A program made the translations under genes and the position numbers. Shown piece after piece: positions 1-5,945 of a stretch of 6,493 bases of DNA; within the stretch, counting starts at the first letter, position 1, and each line of letters opens with the position of its first letter. Source of the stretch: an uncultured Thermomicrobiales bacterium. Its GTDB lineage: Bacteria > Chloroflexota > Chloroflexia > Thermomicrobiales > UBA6265. The notes under the pieces were generated by a model. It saw only the letters and a program-made list of their open reading frames with translations, was not told where the DNA came from and ran no database searches. The stretch spans positions 1 to 6,493 of the forward strand of contig CADCWH010000114.1 in assembly GCA_902806395.1 (NCBI GenBank). Direction: 5' to 3'.

Positions 1-337
1 CTTCCGCTAGCAACGCCGCGCAGGCCTCACCCGCACCACCGTGGACGTCCCCGATGGCGAGCATCCCCGCCGCGACGGCCGCCTCCGGTGCCCGGCGGTT
101 CCCCGAGGCGACCACCCGCGCGGCGAGGGCCGACGGCGACCCCGGTCCGTGGTCGACGCAGGCGACCAGCATGGCGTCGACCAGCCGCCGCTCGCCGTCG
201 GAGGGCAATTGTCCCCGGTGCAACAGGAACAGCATCTCGGCGAAGGTGCACCCTTGGATCAGCTCGACGATGTCGTAGCCGCGAACGCGGATGGAATCTG
301 GGCCGCTGTCGGTGATCCCGGTCTTCCACGTCTCCAT
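1..337 (-). CDS. Citryl-CoA lyase-type citrate synthase homologue (N-terminal part, cut by window edge)
   Basis: Only the first 112 residues are present; the gene runs off the low-coordinate edge. The protein begins METWKTGITDSGPDSIRVRG, a start typical of short citryl-CoA lyase/citrate synthase-like proteins that lack the large N-terminal region of true citrate synthase. Two family signatures are visible. DHGPGSPSALAARVVAS at about residues 62-78 corresponds to the DHE..S..AARV stretch of citrate synthases. VHGGAGEACAALL at about 98-110 corresponds to the LHGGANEA motif, so His99 should match the first active-site histidine (E. coli GltA His264). The second histidine and the catalytic aspartate would lie outside the window. 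Family knowledge: such proteins cleave (S)-citryl-CoA to acetyl-CoA and oxaloacetate, or act on a related hydroxyacyl-CoA. An AGGAGG site 12 nt upstream supports the ATG at 337. The CoA-transferase gene just upstream could supply its CoA-ester substrate (inference). A citrate or methylcitrate synthase-like role is the main alternative. Confidence 0.85.
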   Translation of the reverse strand, partial: METWKTGITDSGPDSIRVRGYDIVELIQGCTFAEMLFLLHRGQLPSDGERRLVDAMLVACVDHGPGSPSALAARVVASGNRRAPEAAVAAGMLAIGDVHGGAGEACAALLAE

Positions 338-475
338 CGCTGTGTTGGTCCTCCTGACTTGCGCGTCAATGTTGTCCATGTGGCGAGAGCCACTGGTGAT
401 CGACGCTTGACCTCGGCTCGGCACCCGGCCCCTCTCGCGACGCGGTCATCACTGACCAGGTTGCGCCGCGATCGG
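338..475 (-). other. 138-nt intergenic gap with two small tetraloop hairpins
   Basis: This gap separates the CoA-transferase stop from the lyase start and is the longest gap in the window. Read on the minus strand it holds two perfect 5-bp stems. One is GGTCA-GTGA-TGACC at 444-457, with a GNRA-type loop, 19 nt after the upstream stop codon. The other is GTGGC-TCTC-GCCAC at 380-393. Neither is followed by a run of T, so a classical intrinsic terminator is not seen. I could not find a convincing -35/-10 pair. The only TTGACG lies too close to the ribosome binding site to leave room for a -10 box. The gap could hold an operator, a promoter for the lyase gene or an mRNA-processing site; the sequence does not say which. 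Confidence 0.4.
350..355 (-). promoter_or_regulatory. Ribosome binding site of the citryl-CoA lyase-like gene
   Basis: A perfect AGGAGG on the minus strand lies 12 nt before the ATG at 337. The spacing is slightly long but the match is complete. This fixes the start and argues against the other reading frame, which begins at 329 and overlaps the gene. Confidence 0.7.
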
Positions 476-1660
476 TTAGATGACACCGTCCCGGCGGAGG
501 CGGTCGAGATCATCGGACGACATCCCCAATTCTTGACCGTAGACCTCGTCGTTGTGAGCACCGAGGTGCGGGCCGGGCCAGCGGATCTCCCCGGGAGTCT
601 CGGACATGCGTGGCACGACATGGTGCATCCTGACCTCTCCCGCGTCGTCCGACACATCGACCGTCAACGCTCGCGCGGCCCAGTGCGGGTCTTGGCCGAT
701 GTCTTCGATGGTCTGCACGGCCACGGCCGTCAAGTGGTGCTCGGCCGCGATCGCCAAGTTCTCCGCCAGGGTGTGGCGCGCGATCGCCCCGGAGACCAGC
801 TCGTCGAGCGCGTCCACGTTCTGGACTCGTGCCTCGTTGGTCGCGAAACGAGAGTCCAGGAGCAACTCGGCCAGCCCGTAGGCCGTCAGGAAGCGCCCGG
901 CCGTGTCAGGCGTCGAGGCGCTCATGGCGACCCAGTTGCCGTCGGATGTCCGGTACGCCCCGCGCGGGGCGGTGTTGCGCACCTGGGCGGCGTCCCGGGT
1001 GCGCACCCGGCCGAGTGCGGCATGTTCGGCGGCGAGGGGCCCGAGGGTCGAGAAGACCGCCTCGAAGAGCGACACGTCGATCGTCTGGCCAGAGCCGCCG
1101 TGCACGTCCCGATGATAGATCGCCATCATCGCCGCGTTCCCGGCATAAAGGGCGGCATACATGTCGGCGAGCGGGAAGGGCGGCAGCACCGGCGGGCCTC
1201 CCGCCTCTCCCGTCATCGCGGCCAGTCCACTCGCCGCTTCGACCAACGTGCCGAAGCCTGGATAGGTCCGCTTGGGACCGTCCTGCCCCCAGGCCGAGAT
1301 CCGGACGATCACCAGACCGGGGTGCCAGGCATGGAGCGTTTCCGGCCCGATCCCCCAACCCTCCAACTTTCCCGGCACGAACGACTCGACCAGGATGTCA
1401 AATCGGGGCACCAGCTGCCGCAACAGGTGCCGACCCTCTTCCCGGTCGAGGTTGAGCGTCACGGATCGCTTGTTCCGGCCATAGACGCGCCACCAGTAGG
1501 ACTGACCCTCCGCGCGCCAGGTGCGCAGTGGGTCGCCACGGCCGGGTTGCTCCACCTTGACCACGTCGGCGCCAAAGTCGGCCAGCACCATCCCTAACGC
1601 GCCACCTGCCACCAATCGGGACAAGTCGAGGACTCGGACCCCCGCCAGCGCACCCCCCAT
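476..1660 (-). CDS. CaiB/BaiF family (class III) CoA-transferase
   Basis: This 394-aa protein has the usual length and layout of class III (family III) CoA-transferases. These move CoA between acyl-CoA and a carboxylic acid through an aspartyl-CoA thioester. Visible landmarks are GVRVLDLSRLVAGGALGMVL at about 7-26, the ADFGADVVKVE nucleotide-binding stretch at 27-37, GRNKRSVTLNLDREEGR at 61-77, and SAWGQDGP at 122-129. Next comes PLADMYAALYAGNAAMMAIY at 163-182; its Asp166 sits where the catalytic aspartate of formyl-CoA transferase lies. It is followed by GSGQTIDVSLFEA at 189-201. The C-terminus has the family-typical GAHNDEVYGQELGMSSDDLDRLRRDGVI region. The ATG at 1660 was chosen because the family fold starts there and a GAGG lies 5 nt before it; the frame stays open upstream to 1873 but that part has no family similarity. 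The donor and acceptor acids cannot be inferred. The downstream citryl-CoA lyase-like gene suggests citrate, citramalate, malate or a similar hydroxyacid (inference). Confidence 0.93.
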   Translation of the reverse strand: MGGALAGVRVLDLSRLVAGGALGMVLADFGADVVKVEQPGRGDPLRTWRAEGQSYWWRVYGRNKRSVTLNLDREEGRHLLRQLVPRFDILVESFVPGKLEGWGIGPETLHAWHPGLVIVRISAWGQDGPKRTYPGFGTLVEAASGLAAMTGEAGGPPVLPPFPLADMYAALYAGNAAMMAIYHRDVHGGSGQTIDVSLFEAVFSTLGPLAAEHAALGRVRTRDAAQVRNTAPRGAYRTSDGNWVAMSASTPDTAGRFLTAYGLAELLLDSRFATNEARVQNVDALDELVSGAIARHTLAENLAIAAEHHLTAVAVQTIEDIGQDPHWAARALTVDVSDDAGEVRMHHVVPRMSETPGEIRWPGPHLGAHNDEVYGQELGMSSDDLDRLRRDGVI

Positions 1661-1751
1661 CTGCCCCTCTCTGACCACGTTGCTCCCCACGGATGTCACC
1701 GCACCGATCGCGACCGTCTCGCCGCGTCGGTCCTGGCCCACGGCTCCCGGG
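1661..1751 (-). other. 91-nt intergenic gap with an imperfect hairpin
   Basis: The gap lies between the stop of the 701-aa hydrolase and the CoA-transferase start. At 1703-1731 there is a 9-bp stem with one bulged base: ACCGATCGCG pairs with CGCGTCGGT, and the loop is 10 nt. No T run follows on the minus strand, and such stems are not rare in DNA of this GC content. I see no clear promoter. Whether the CoA-transferase is co-transcribed with the hydrolases is open. Confidence 0.3.
1666..1669 (-). promoter_or_regulatory. Ribosome binding site of the CoA-transferase
   Basis: GAGG within a GAGAGGGG stretch on the minus strand, 5 nt before the ATG at 1660. It supports the short start over upstream extensions of the same frame. 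Confidence 0.5.
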
Positions 1752-3857
1752 TCACGCCGCTGCCGGCCCCACCCGGACGGCCTCGCTGCCCAAGCACCCT
1801 TCGGTGACGACCAGGCCGACACCTCCGCCCGTGAGCGGCTGATCCCCGTCGCTGGCGTCGAGGACCTGTTCACCGTCGATCCACCCCCGGATCCGCGAAC
1901 CTGTCACCTCAACCGCCAACTCGTACCAACGGTCGAACTCCCAAGCAAAGGCCACTTCCGCGAGCGTCGTCTCACCGTCCATCGCCTTGACCAGCCGGAC
2001 GTGTCCGTCATCGCACAGCGTGAGGGCGTAGTACCGGCGCAGGCCCCCGACCCGGACCGCGAGGCCACCGGACGGCGCCAGGTAGACCTTGACCTTGGCG
2101 TCGGCGCGGTAGTCCACCCACTCGGCGGTACCCTGGCTGATGAGCCCGGTGCCGTGGTTCTTGACGATCCGGTACGGCTCCGGCCACCTCGCTCGGAAGT
2201 CGTCGACGCCATCCATCCAGGCGCGACGCCACATCGTGCCGTCGTCCGCGGGCCGGTGGAAGGTCACGTCCGGCGCACCGTCCCAGTCCAGATAGTCGAG
2301 ATAGATCGACCGGTCACCCGCCGAACCATCGCTTCGACCCACCTCGATCCCGACCTGGGCTATCGGCTGTCCGCCCATCTCACCGACGGGCCAGACCAGC
2401 TCGGACGTGGCACCTGGTTCCAGGTGTACTTCTGGACCGGGGACGTACCGCAAGCCGTCGGTGCCATCGTAGGTGCGCAGGAAGAGCCGGCAGGTGGTCG
2501 GTCCCCCATCCGAACCATCGGCAGCGACCCCGGCCCGGACCGTCTGGCCCGGATACAGTGTGGGGGACGCGATCAGGGTGTAGCCGGTGAGGTTCTTCGC
2601 CTCCTCGGGGATGAAGGTCGGGGTGGCGACACGAGACGTCCCGGAGGATGCCGCCGGGGCTGTGATCTTCAGGCTCCGCTGACCCCGCACGCTGTTCCCG
2701 GCGACGTTCGTCACCGTGGCGCCTTGTCCGTCAGCCTCGAAACCCTGCACGGAGCCTGGCAGTTCGAAGTGGAACCTGGCCCCCCCCTTCGGAGCCAGCG
2801 GGGCCTCACCGGCCAGCGAGCGGCCCATATTCACGACGTGGTACGTCTCGGCCACGGCATCGGTGATCGCCCGTCCCCCGTCGGCAGTGGAGAGATACAA
2901 CCGGTCGGCGACCGGGCCGCGCCAGTCATACGGCGATTCGTCGATGGTCGCCAGACCATTCTTGATCCCCAGCAGGCACCCCAGGTTGCCGGAGTTGCAG
3001 TCCGTGTCCCAGCCGCTCGTGTTGACGATCGTCAGCGACTTCTTGAAGTCGTCGTCGCCGTACAGCAAGGCATGGATGATCAGGGCGTGATTGGGCACCA
3101 TGTGGCAGTTGCCACGGTACTTGTCGTAGCCATAATTTGCGGCGATCAGGTCTCGGGCTACCCGCCAGTCCGGTTCCTTCGCGTGCCATCCCCGCACGTC
3201 GTCGATCAGCCGGGCAATGGTGGAGTCAGCGGGAATGAACGTCAGCGCGGTGTCCAGGAGCTTATTGACGTCCGATTCGACGAAGGCCTGAGCCTCCATG
3301 GCGGCGATCACCTGAGCCCCGTAGATCGCCTCCCCGTCGTGGCTGACCGACCCGGCCCGGCGCGCGAGATCCGCGGCCAATTCGGGGTCTCCGGGGGCGA
3401 CCATCGCCCAGCCGTCGATGAAGATCTGCGAACCGATCTGCTCGGCGATCATCTTGCTGTTGAGTTCGATCGAACCACTGCGCGGGGCGGGAACGCCGGC
3501 CTGGAGGCGGAGGAACGCCGTGTGTTCGGTCGAGTTACCCATCCCGCCCCACCAGAGGATCGTGCGGGTCTCGACGATGTAGTTGAGCCAGCTCTGGCCG
3601 ATCTGCTCCGGGGTCAGGTCTCGCCGGTTGCCGTGGTCTGGCAGGGAGCGCAAGAACGTGAACGTTCCCGAGATGTCGTCGTCGGTAACGACCAGCACGC
3701 CGCCCTTGACCTCGGGCATGTAGCGGTCGATCTCCCCGATCTCCCTGGTGATCCGCTCATAGGTCCAGCTCTCGACCGGTCGGCCGAGATAGACGCCGAT
3801 CAACTTGCCGAGCACCCCGGCATAGACGCGCTCGACGTAGTCCGTGGGCAGAGGCAT
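1752..3857 (-). CDS. ADP-ribosylglycohydrolase-family protein with C-terminal carbohydrate-binding/lectin-like domains
   Basis: This 701-aa protein is about twice the usual family length. Residues 1-345 are the ADP-ribosylglycohydrolase (ARH/DraG) all-helical fold. They show YAGVLGKLIGVYLGRPVESW at 12-31 and TDDDISGTF at 58-66 (Asp59, Asp60 and Asp61 match the first metal-binding cluster). SHDGEAIYGAQVIAAMEAQAF follows at 172-192, and GWDTDCNSGNLGCLLG at 282-297 (Asp284 and Asp286 match the second cluster, with Cys287 replacing the usual Thr). Residues about 360-530 are beta-rich and resemble a galactose-binding/CBM-type sandwich. Residues about 535-700 look like a concanavalin A/LamG or DUF1080-type sandwich (FDRWYELAVEVTGSRIRGWI, then DGEQVLDA). 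No signal peptide or membrane segment is visible, so it should be cytoplasmic. Family members hydrolyse ADP-ribosyl or related ribosyl bonds using two Mg ions. Next to sugar permeases, a catabolic glycosidic hydrolase is more likely than a protein de-ADP-ribosylase (inference). A strong AAGGAG fixes the start. A G8 run lies at the catalytic/tail junction. Confidence 0.88.
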   Translation of the reverse strand: MPLPTDYVERVYAGVLGKLIGVYLGRPVESWTYERITREIGEIDRYMPEVKGGVLVVTDDDISGTFTFLRSLPDHGNRRDLTPEQIGQSWLNYIVETRTILWWGGMGNSTEHTAFLRLQAGVPAPRSGSIELNSKMIAEQIGSQIFIDGWAMVAPGDPELAADLARRAGSVSHDGEAIYGAQVIAAMEAQAFVESDVNKLLDTALTFIPADSTIARLIDDVRGWHAKEPDWRVARDLIAANYGYDKYRGNCHMVPNHALIIHALLYGDDDFKKSLTIVNTSGWDTDCNSGNLGCLLGIKNGLATIDESPYDWRGPVADRLYLSTADGGRAITDAVAETYHVVNMGRSLAGEAPLAPKGGARFHFELPGSVQGFEADGQGATVTNVAGNSVRGQRSLKITAPAASSGTSRVATPTFIPEEAKNLTGYTLIASPTLYPGQTVRAGVAADGSDGGPTTCRLFLRTYDGTDGLRYVPGPEVHLEPGATSELVWPVGEMGGQPIAQVGIEVGRSDGSAGDRSIYLDYLDWDGAPDVTFHRPADDGTMWRRAWMDGVDDFRARWPEPYRIVKNHGTGLISQGTAEWVDYRADAKVKVYLAPSGGLAVRVGGLRRYYALTLCDDGHVRLVKAMDGETTLAEVAFAWEFDRWYELAVEVTGSRIRGWIDGEQVLDASDGDQPLTGGGVGLVVTEGCLGSEAVRVGPAAA
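2780..2787 (-). repeat. G8 homopolymer run inside the 701-aa hydrolase gene
   Basis: Eight consecutive G on the coding strand span codons Lys357-Gly358-Gly359-Ala360, exactly where the catalytic domain ends and the beta-rich tail begins. Loss of one G gives a stop after 22 new residues (381 aa in all). Gain of one G gives a stop after 16 new residues (375 aa in all). It is the longest homopolymer I noticed in the window. Confidence 0.9.
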
Positions 3858-3864
3858 GGTGAGG

Positions 3865-3870
3865 CTCCTT
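3865..3870 (-). promoter_or_regulatory. Ribosome binding site of the 701-aa hydrolase
   Basis: AAGGAG on the minus strand, 7 nt before the ATG at 3857: near-ideal sequence and spacing. It decides the start over an upstream open extension of the same frame that reaches 4058 inside the preceding gene. Confidence 0.8.
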
Positions 3871-3907
3871 GATGACGCGCGGAGAAGGTCGGGAGAGGGT
3901 GCGGGGG

Positions 3908-5038
3908 TCACGCGTCGGCGGCCAGCCGCGCGAACTGGAAAGCCCGGCTGGCCATCTCTTCGGCCCGCCGCCGGTGGACTCGCTCGACCAGGTCCGCGAG
4001 GTCGGCGGCCAACGGGTCCAGGTCGACCCGGTTCGCCTCGTTGAGCCGGGCGATCCAATCTGGCCGGATCGTCTGGTCACCATGCATCGCGCCGGTGATC
4101 GCTCCGACCATGCCGCCGATCGAATCGTTGTCCCGACCGTAGTTCGCCGCGGCCAGCACACTCGCCTCGAACTCGCCACCGGTGACCAAGAGCAAGCCCA
4201 AGGCGATCGGCAACTCCTCGATTGATCGTACGCGGCTGGGACCCCAGTCGTCGGTGCCGTTGCCCCGGTCGCGGATATTCTCGGCCGCACCGTCGAACGG
4301 TCGCATCGCATCGCGCAGCGGCGCGATCGCCTCTCGCCAATCGTCGAAGTGCCGCGCTCTCGCCGTCACCGCCTCGATCGCCGCTCGGGTGCCGTCATGG
4401 GCACATGCCAACCCGACATCCACGATCGAGTCGACCGTTGCGTCCGGCTTGAACGCCTCGGCGACGCAGGCCGCCACGACGCCGGCGGCTTCGAGCCCAT
4501 AGCTCCATTGGTGAGCGGAGAAGATCTCGATCGCCGCCCGGTAGGCGGCGTGTGGGTCGCAGGCGTGCACGATCCCGACCGGGGCGGCATACATCGCCGC
4601 CCCACAATTGACCATATTGCCGATACCGCCCTGGCGCGGGTCACAGTTCGCCAGTCGCAGGCGCATCAGCAGCCACTTCTCGGGATAGAAGAGCCGATCG
4701 ATGAGGGGCATCTCCCGGCCATGCTCGGGAACCCATCGCGTCTCGTCGGCGATCCGGGGCACGATCTCGCGGGCGAACCGGAAGACGTCCAGATCGCCGT
4801 CAGCCTCGATATAAATCTGACTGAGGATCATCGTCATGTGGGTGTCGTCGCTGAACCGCCCGGCTCCCTTTCCGATCTCCGAGGGACCATTCCACGGTTC
4901 GACGTAGTCGGTGATCCACCCGTACCGTTCCCGGACGACTCCCGGCTCCTTCCCCTCCGCCGGTGACCCCAAGGCGTCCCCGACCGCGGCACCATAGAGC
5001 GCTCCCCGCACCTTGCGCCCCAATACGCTCCGACCCAT
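3908..5038 (-). CDS. ADP-ribosylglycohydrolase-family protein, single domain
   Basis: A 376-aa protein of the ARH/DraG fold. It opens with RKVRGALYGAAVGDALGSPAEG at about 8-29, the classical N-terminal helix of the family. RFSDDTHMT at 61-69 carries the first metal cluster (Ser63, Asp64, Asp65, Thr66; usual form TDDT). The central stretch GNMVNCGAAMYAAPVGIVHA at 140-159 matches the conserved G.AAMR.AP.G region. NYGRDNDSIGGMVGAITGA at 299-317 is the second cluster, with Asp303, Asp305 and Ser306 where DTDT is usual. All key acidic residues are kept, so it is probably active. It lies 55 nt downstream of the MalG-type permease and 50 nt upstream of the second, larger family member, which it resembles only weakly, so it is not a recent duplicate. 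An upstream in-frame ATG at 5053 would give 381 aa. The ATG at 5038 is preferred because GGGAG lies 5 nt before it, while the ribosome site of the upper ATG would fall against a hairpin. A role in hydrolysing an imported ribosyl compound is inference. Confidence 0.9.
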   Translation of the reverse strand: MGRSVLGRKVRGALYGAAVGDALGSPAEGKEPGVVRERYGWITDYVEPWNGPSEIGKGAGRFSDDTHMTMILSQIYIEADGDLDVFRFAREIVPRIADETRWVPEHGREMPLIDRLFYPEKWLLMRLRLANCDPRQGGIGNMVNCGAAMYAAPVGIVHACDPHAAYRAAIEIFSAHQWSYGLEAAGVVAACVAEAFKPDATVDSIVDVGLACAHDGTRAAIEAVTARARHFDDWREAIAPLRDAMRPFDGAAENIRDRGNGTDDWGPSRVRSIEELPIALGLLLVTGGEFEASVLAAANYGRDNDSIGGMVGAITGAMHGDQTIRPDWIARLNEANRVDLDPLAADLADLVERVHRRRAEEMASRAFQFARLAADA

Positions 5039-5043
5039 GCCTT

Positions 5044-5048
5044 CTCCC
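5044..5048 (-). promoter_or_regulatory. Ribosome binding site of the 376-aa hydrolase
   Basis: GGGAG followed by a 5-nt spacer before the ATG at 5038. It lies clear of the hairpin at 5065-5090, whereas any ribosome site for the alternative ATG at 5053 would touch the hairpin base. Confidence 0.55.
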
Positions 5049-5064
5049 GTCATATCGCGTCCGT

Positions 5065-5090
5065 CCCAGGTTTCGTCTCCGAAACCTGGG
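5065..5090 (-). other. Perfect 11-bp intercistronic hairpin with GAGA loop
   Basis: On the minus strand CCCAGGTTTCG pairs perfectly with CGAAACCTGGG across a 4-nt GAGA loop (a GNRA tetraloop in the transcript). It starts 3 nt after the permease stop codon and ends 26 nt before the preferred start of the next gene. No T run follows, so it is unlikely to be a strong intrinsic terminator. In sugar transporter operons, hairpins at such positions often protect upstream mRNA from 3' exonucleases or partly attenuate transcription into downstream genes; either could apply here (inference). An inverted-repeat operator is also possible. Confidence 0.7.
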
Positions 5091-5093
5091 TGC

Positions 5094-5945
5094 CTAGCCC
5101 TTCATTCCCCCTTGGGTCATCCCCTCGATGAACCGGCGCTGGAAAATCAAGAAGATCACGATGATCGGGACGATCATCATCATCGACGCCGCGCTCGTCA
5201 GGCTCCAGTCACGGCTGAACCGGGTGGCGAAGTTCTGGTAGCTGGTGACGACGGTGAACTTGCTCTCGTCTTGCAGGAACACTGTCGCCAACAGGAACTC
5301 GTTCCAGACCGAGAGGGCGACGACTAAACCCACCGTGAGGAAGCCCGGCCAGGAGAGGGGCACGACGATCTTGGCGAAGATCTGCCACTCACCTGCCCCA
5401 TCGACGCGGGCCGCGTCCTCGAAGTCGCGAGGCAACTGGACCATGTAGGACCGAAGGAGGAAGATGGCCAGCGGTGCGTTCAGGGCGATGTAGATGATCA
5501 TCAGGCCGTGGAAGCTGTTCAGCAGGTTCAGCTCGCGCCAGAGGACGAACAGGGGCACCAGGAACAGGTGGATCGGCAGGCTGGAGACCACGAGGAGGAA
5601 GAGCATCAGCGCACCCGACCCCGGCAGGTCGAGCTTGGCGAGGCTGTAAGCCGCCATGCCCCCGAGCAACAGCACCCCGACGACGGTGCCCATCACCAGG
5701 AGTCCGCTGTTGACCATCGTGGTCGAGAAATTCCCGACATCCCACGCCCGAGAATAATTCGACCAGACGAACCCCTGGGGGAGTCCGAGCGGGTTGTCGC
5801 CGATCTCGGTCCGGCTCTTCACCGAGTTGAAGGCCATGATCGCCAGCGGACCGATCGAGAAGATCAGCAGCAAGATCAGGATGAGGTAGTTCGGGGCCAA
5901 GCTCATGCTCCGGCCCCCCCGGTTGAGCCGGTTCAAATCTCCCAT
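5094..5945 (-). CDS. Sugar ABC transporter permease, MalG/UgpE type
   Basis: A 283-aa inner-membrane permease of the carbohydrate uptake transporter-1 (CUT1) family, the usual length. Six hydrophobic segments are visible at about 19-39, 78-100, 111-133, 147-165, 200-222 and 250-270. The EAA loop that contacts the ATPase reads FEDAARVDGAGEWQIFAKIVVP at 175-196. The C-terminus QRRFIEGMTQGGMKG is characteristic of MalG-like subunits, as is the early SVKSRTEIGDNPLGLP. The substrate cannot be told from the permease. The start is uncertain. The ATG at 5945 overlaps the preceding permease gene by 13 nt, has GGAG 3 nt before it, and supplies an Arg-rich cytoplasmic end before the first membrane segment. 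An ATG at 5906 would give 270 aa and leave a 26-nt gap, with only a G7 tract and a too-close GGAG in front. The partner permease is immediately upstream; the binding protein and ATPase are not in the window. Confidence 0.93.
   Translation of the reverse strand: MGDLNRLNRGGRSMSLAPNYLILILLLIFSIGPLAIMAFNSVKSRTEIGDNPLGLPQGFVWSNYSRAWDVGNFSTTMVNSGLLVMGTVVGVLLLGGMAAYSLAKLDLPGSGALMLFLLVVSSLPIHLFLVPLFVLWRELNLLNSFHGLMIIYIALNAPLAIFLLRSYMVQLPRDFEDAARVDGAGEWQIFAKIVVPLSWPGFLTVGLVVALSVWNEFLLATVFLQDESKFTVVTSYQNFATRFSRDWSLTSAASMMMIVPIIVIFLIFQRRFIEGMTQGGMKG

Noticed and set aside
27..329. A 100-residue minus-strand frame starting at 329
   Set aside because: It is the wrong frame of the citryl-CoA lyase-like gene, whose own frame has clear motifs and an AGGAGG site.
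41..1597. A 518-residue open frame on the plus strand, antisense to the CoA-transferase and lyase
   Set aside because: It is a codon-bias shadow crossing two real genes and the gap between them; its composition is unlike a folded protein and it has no ribosome site.
1703..1731. Intrinsic terminator after the large hydrolase
   Set aside because: The stem is bulged, has a 10-nt loop and lacks a following T run, so it is noted only as a weak hairpin and not called a terminator.
1661..1873. Upstream extension of the CoA-transferase to a start at 1873
   Set aside because: The added 71 residues overlap the end of the preceding gene and have no family similarity. The family fold and a ribosome site begin at 1660.
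1521..3872. A 783-residue open frame on the plus strand, antisense to the large hydrolase
   Set aside because: It lies exactly antisense to a well-recognised gene, shows no family motif, is low-complexity (rich in Arg, Gly, Asp, Pro) and is explained by G/C third-position bias.
3858..4058. N-terminal extension of the large hydrolase to 4058
   Set aside because: It runs into the preceding hydrolase gene in another frame, while AAGGAG at ideal distance marks the ATG at 3857.
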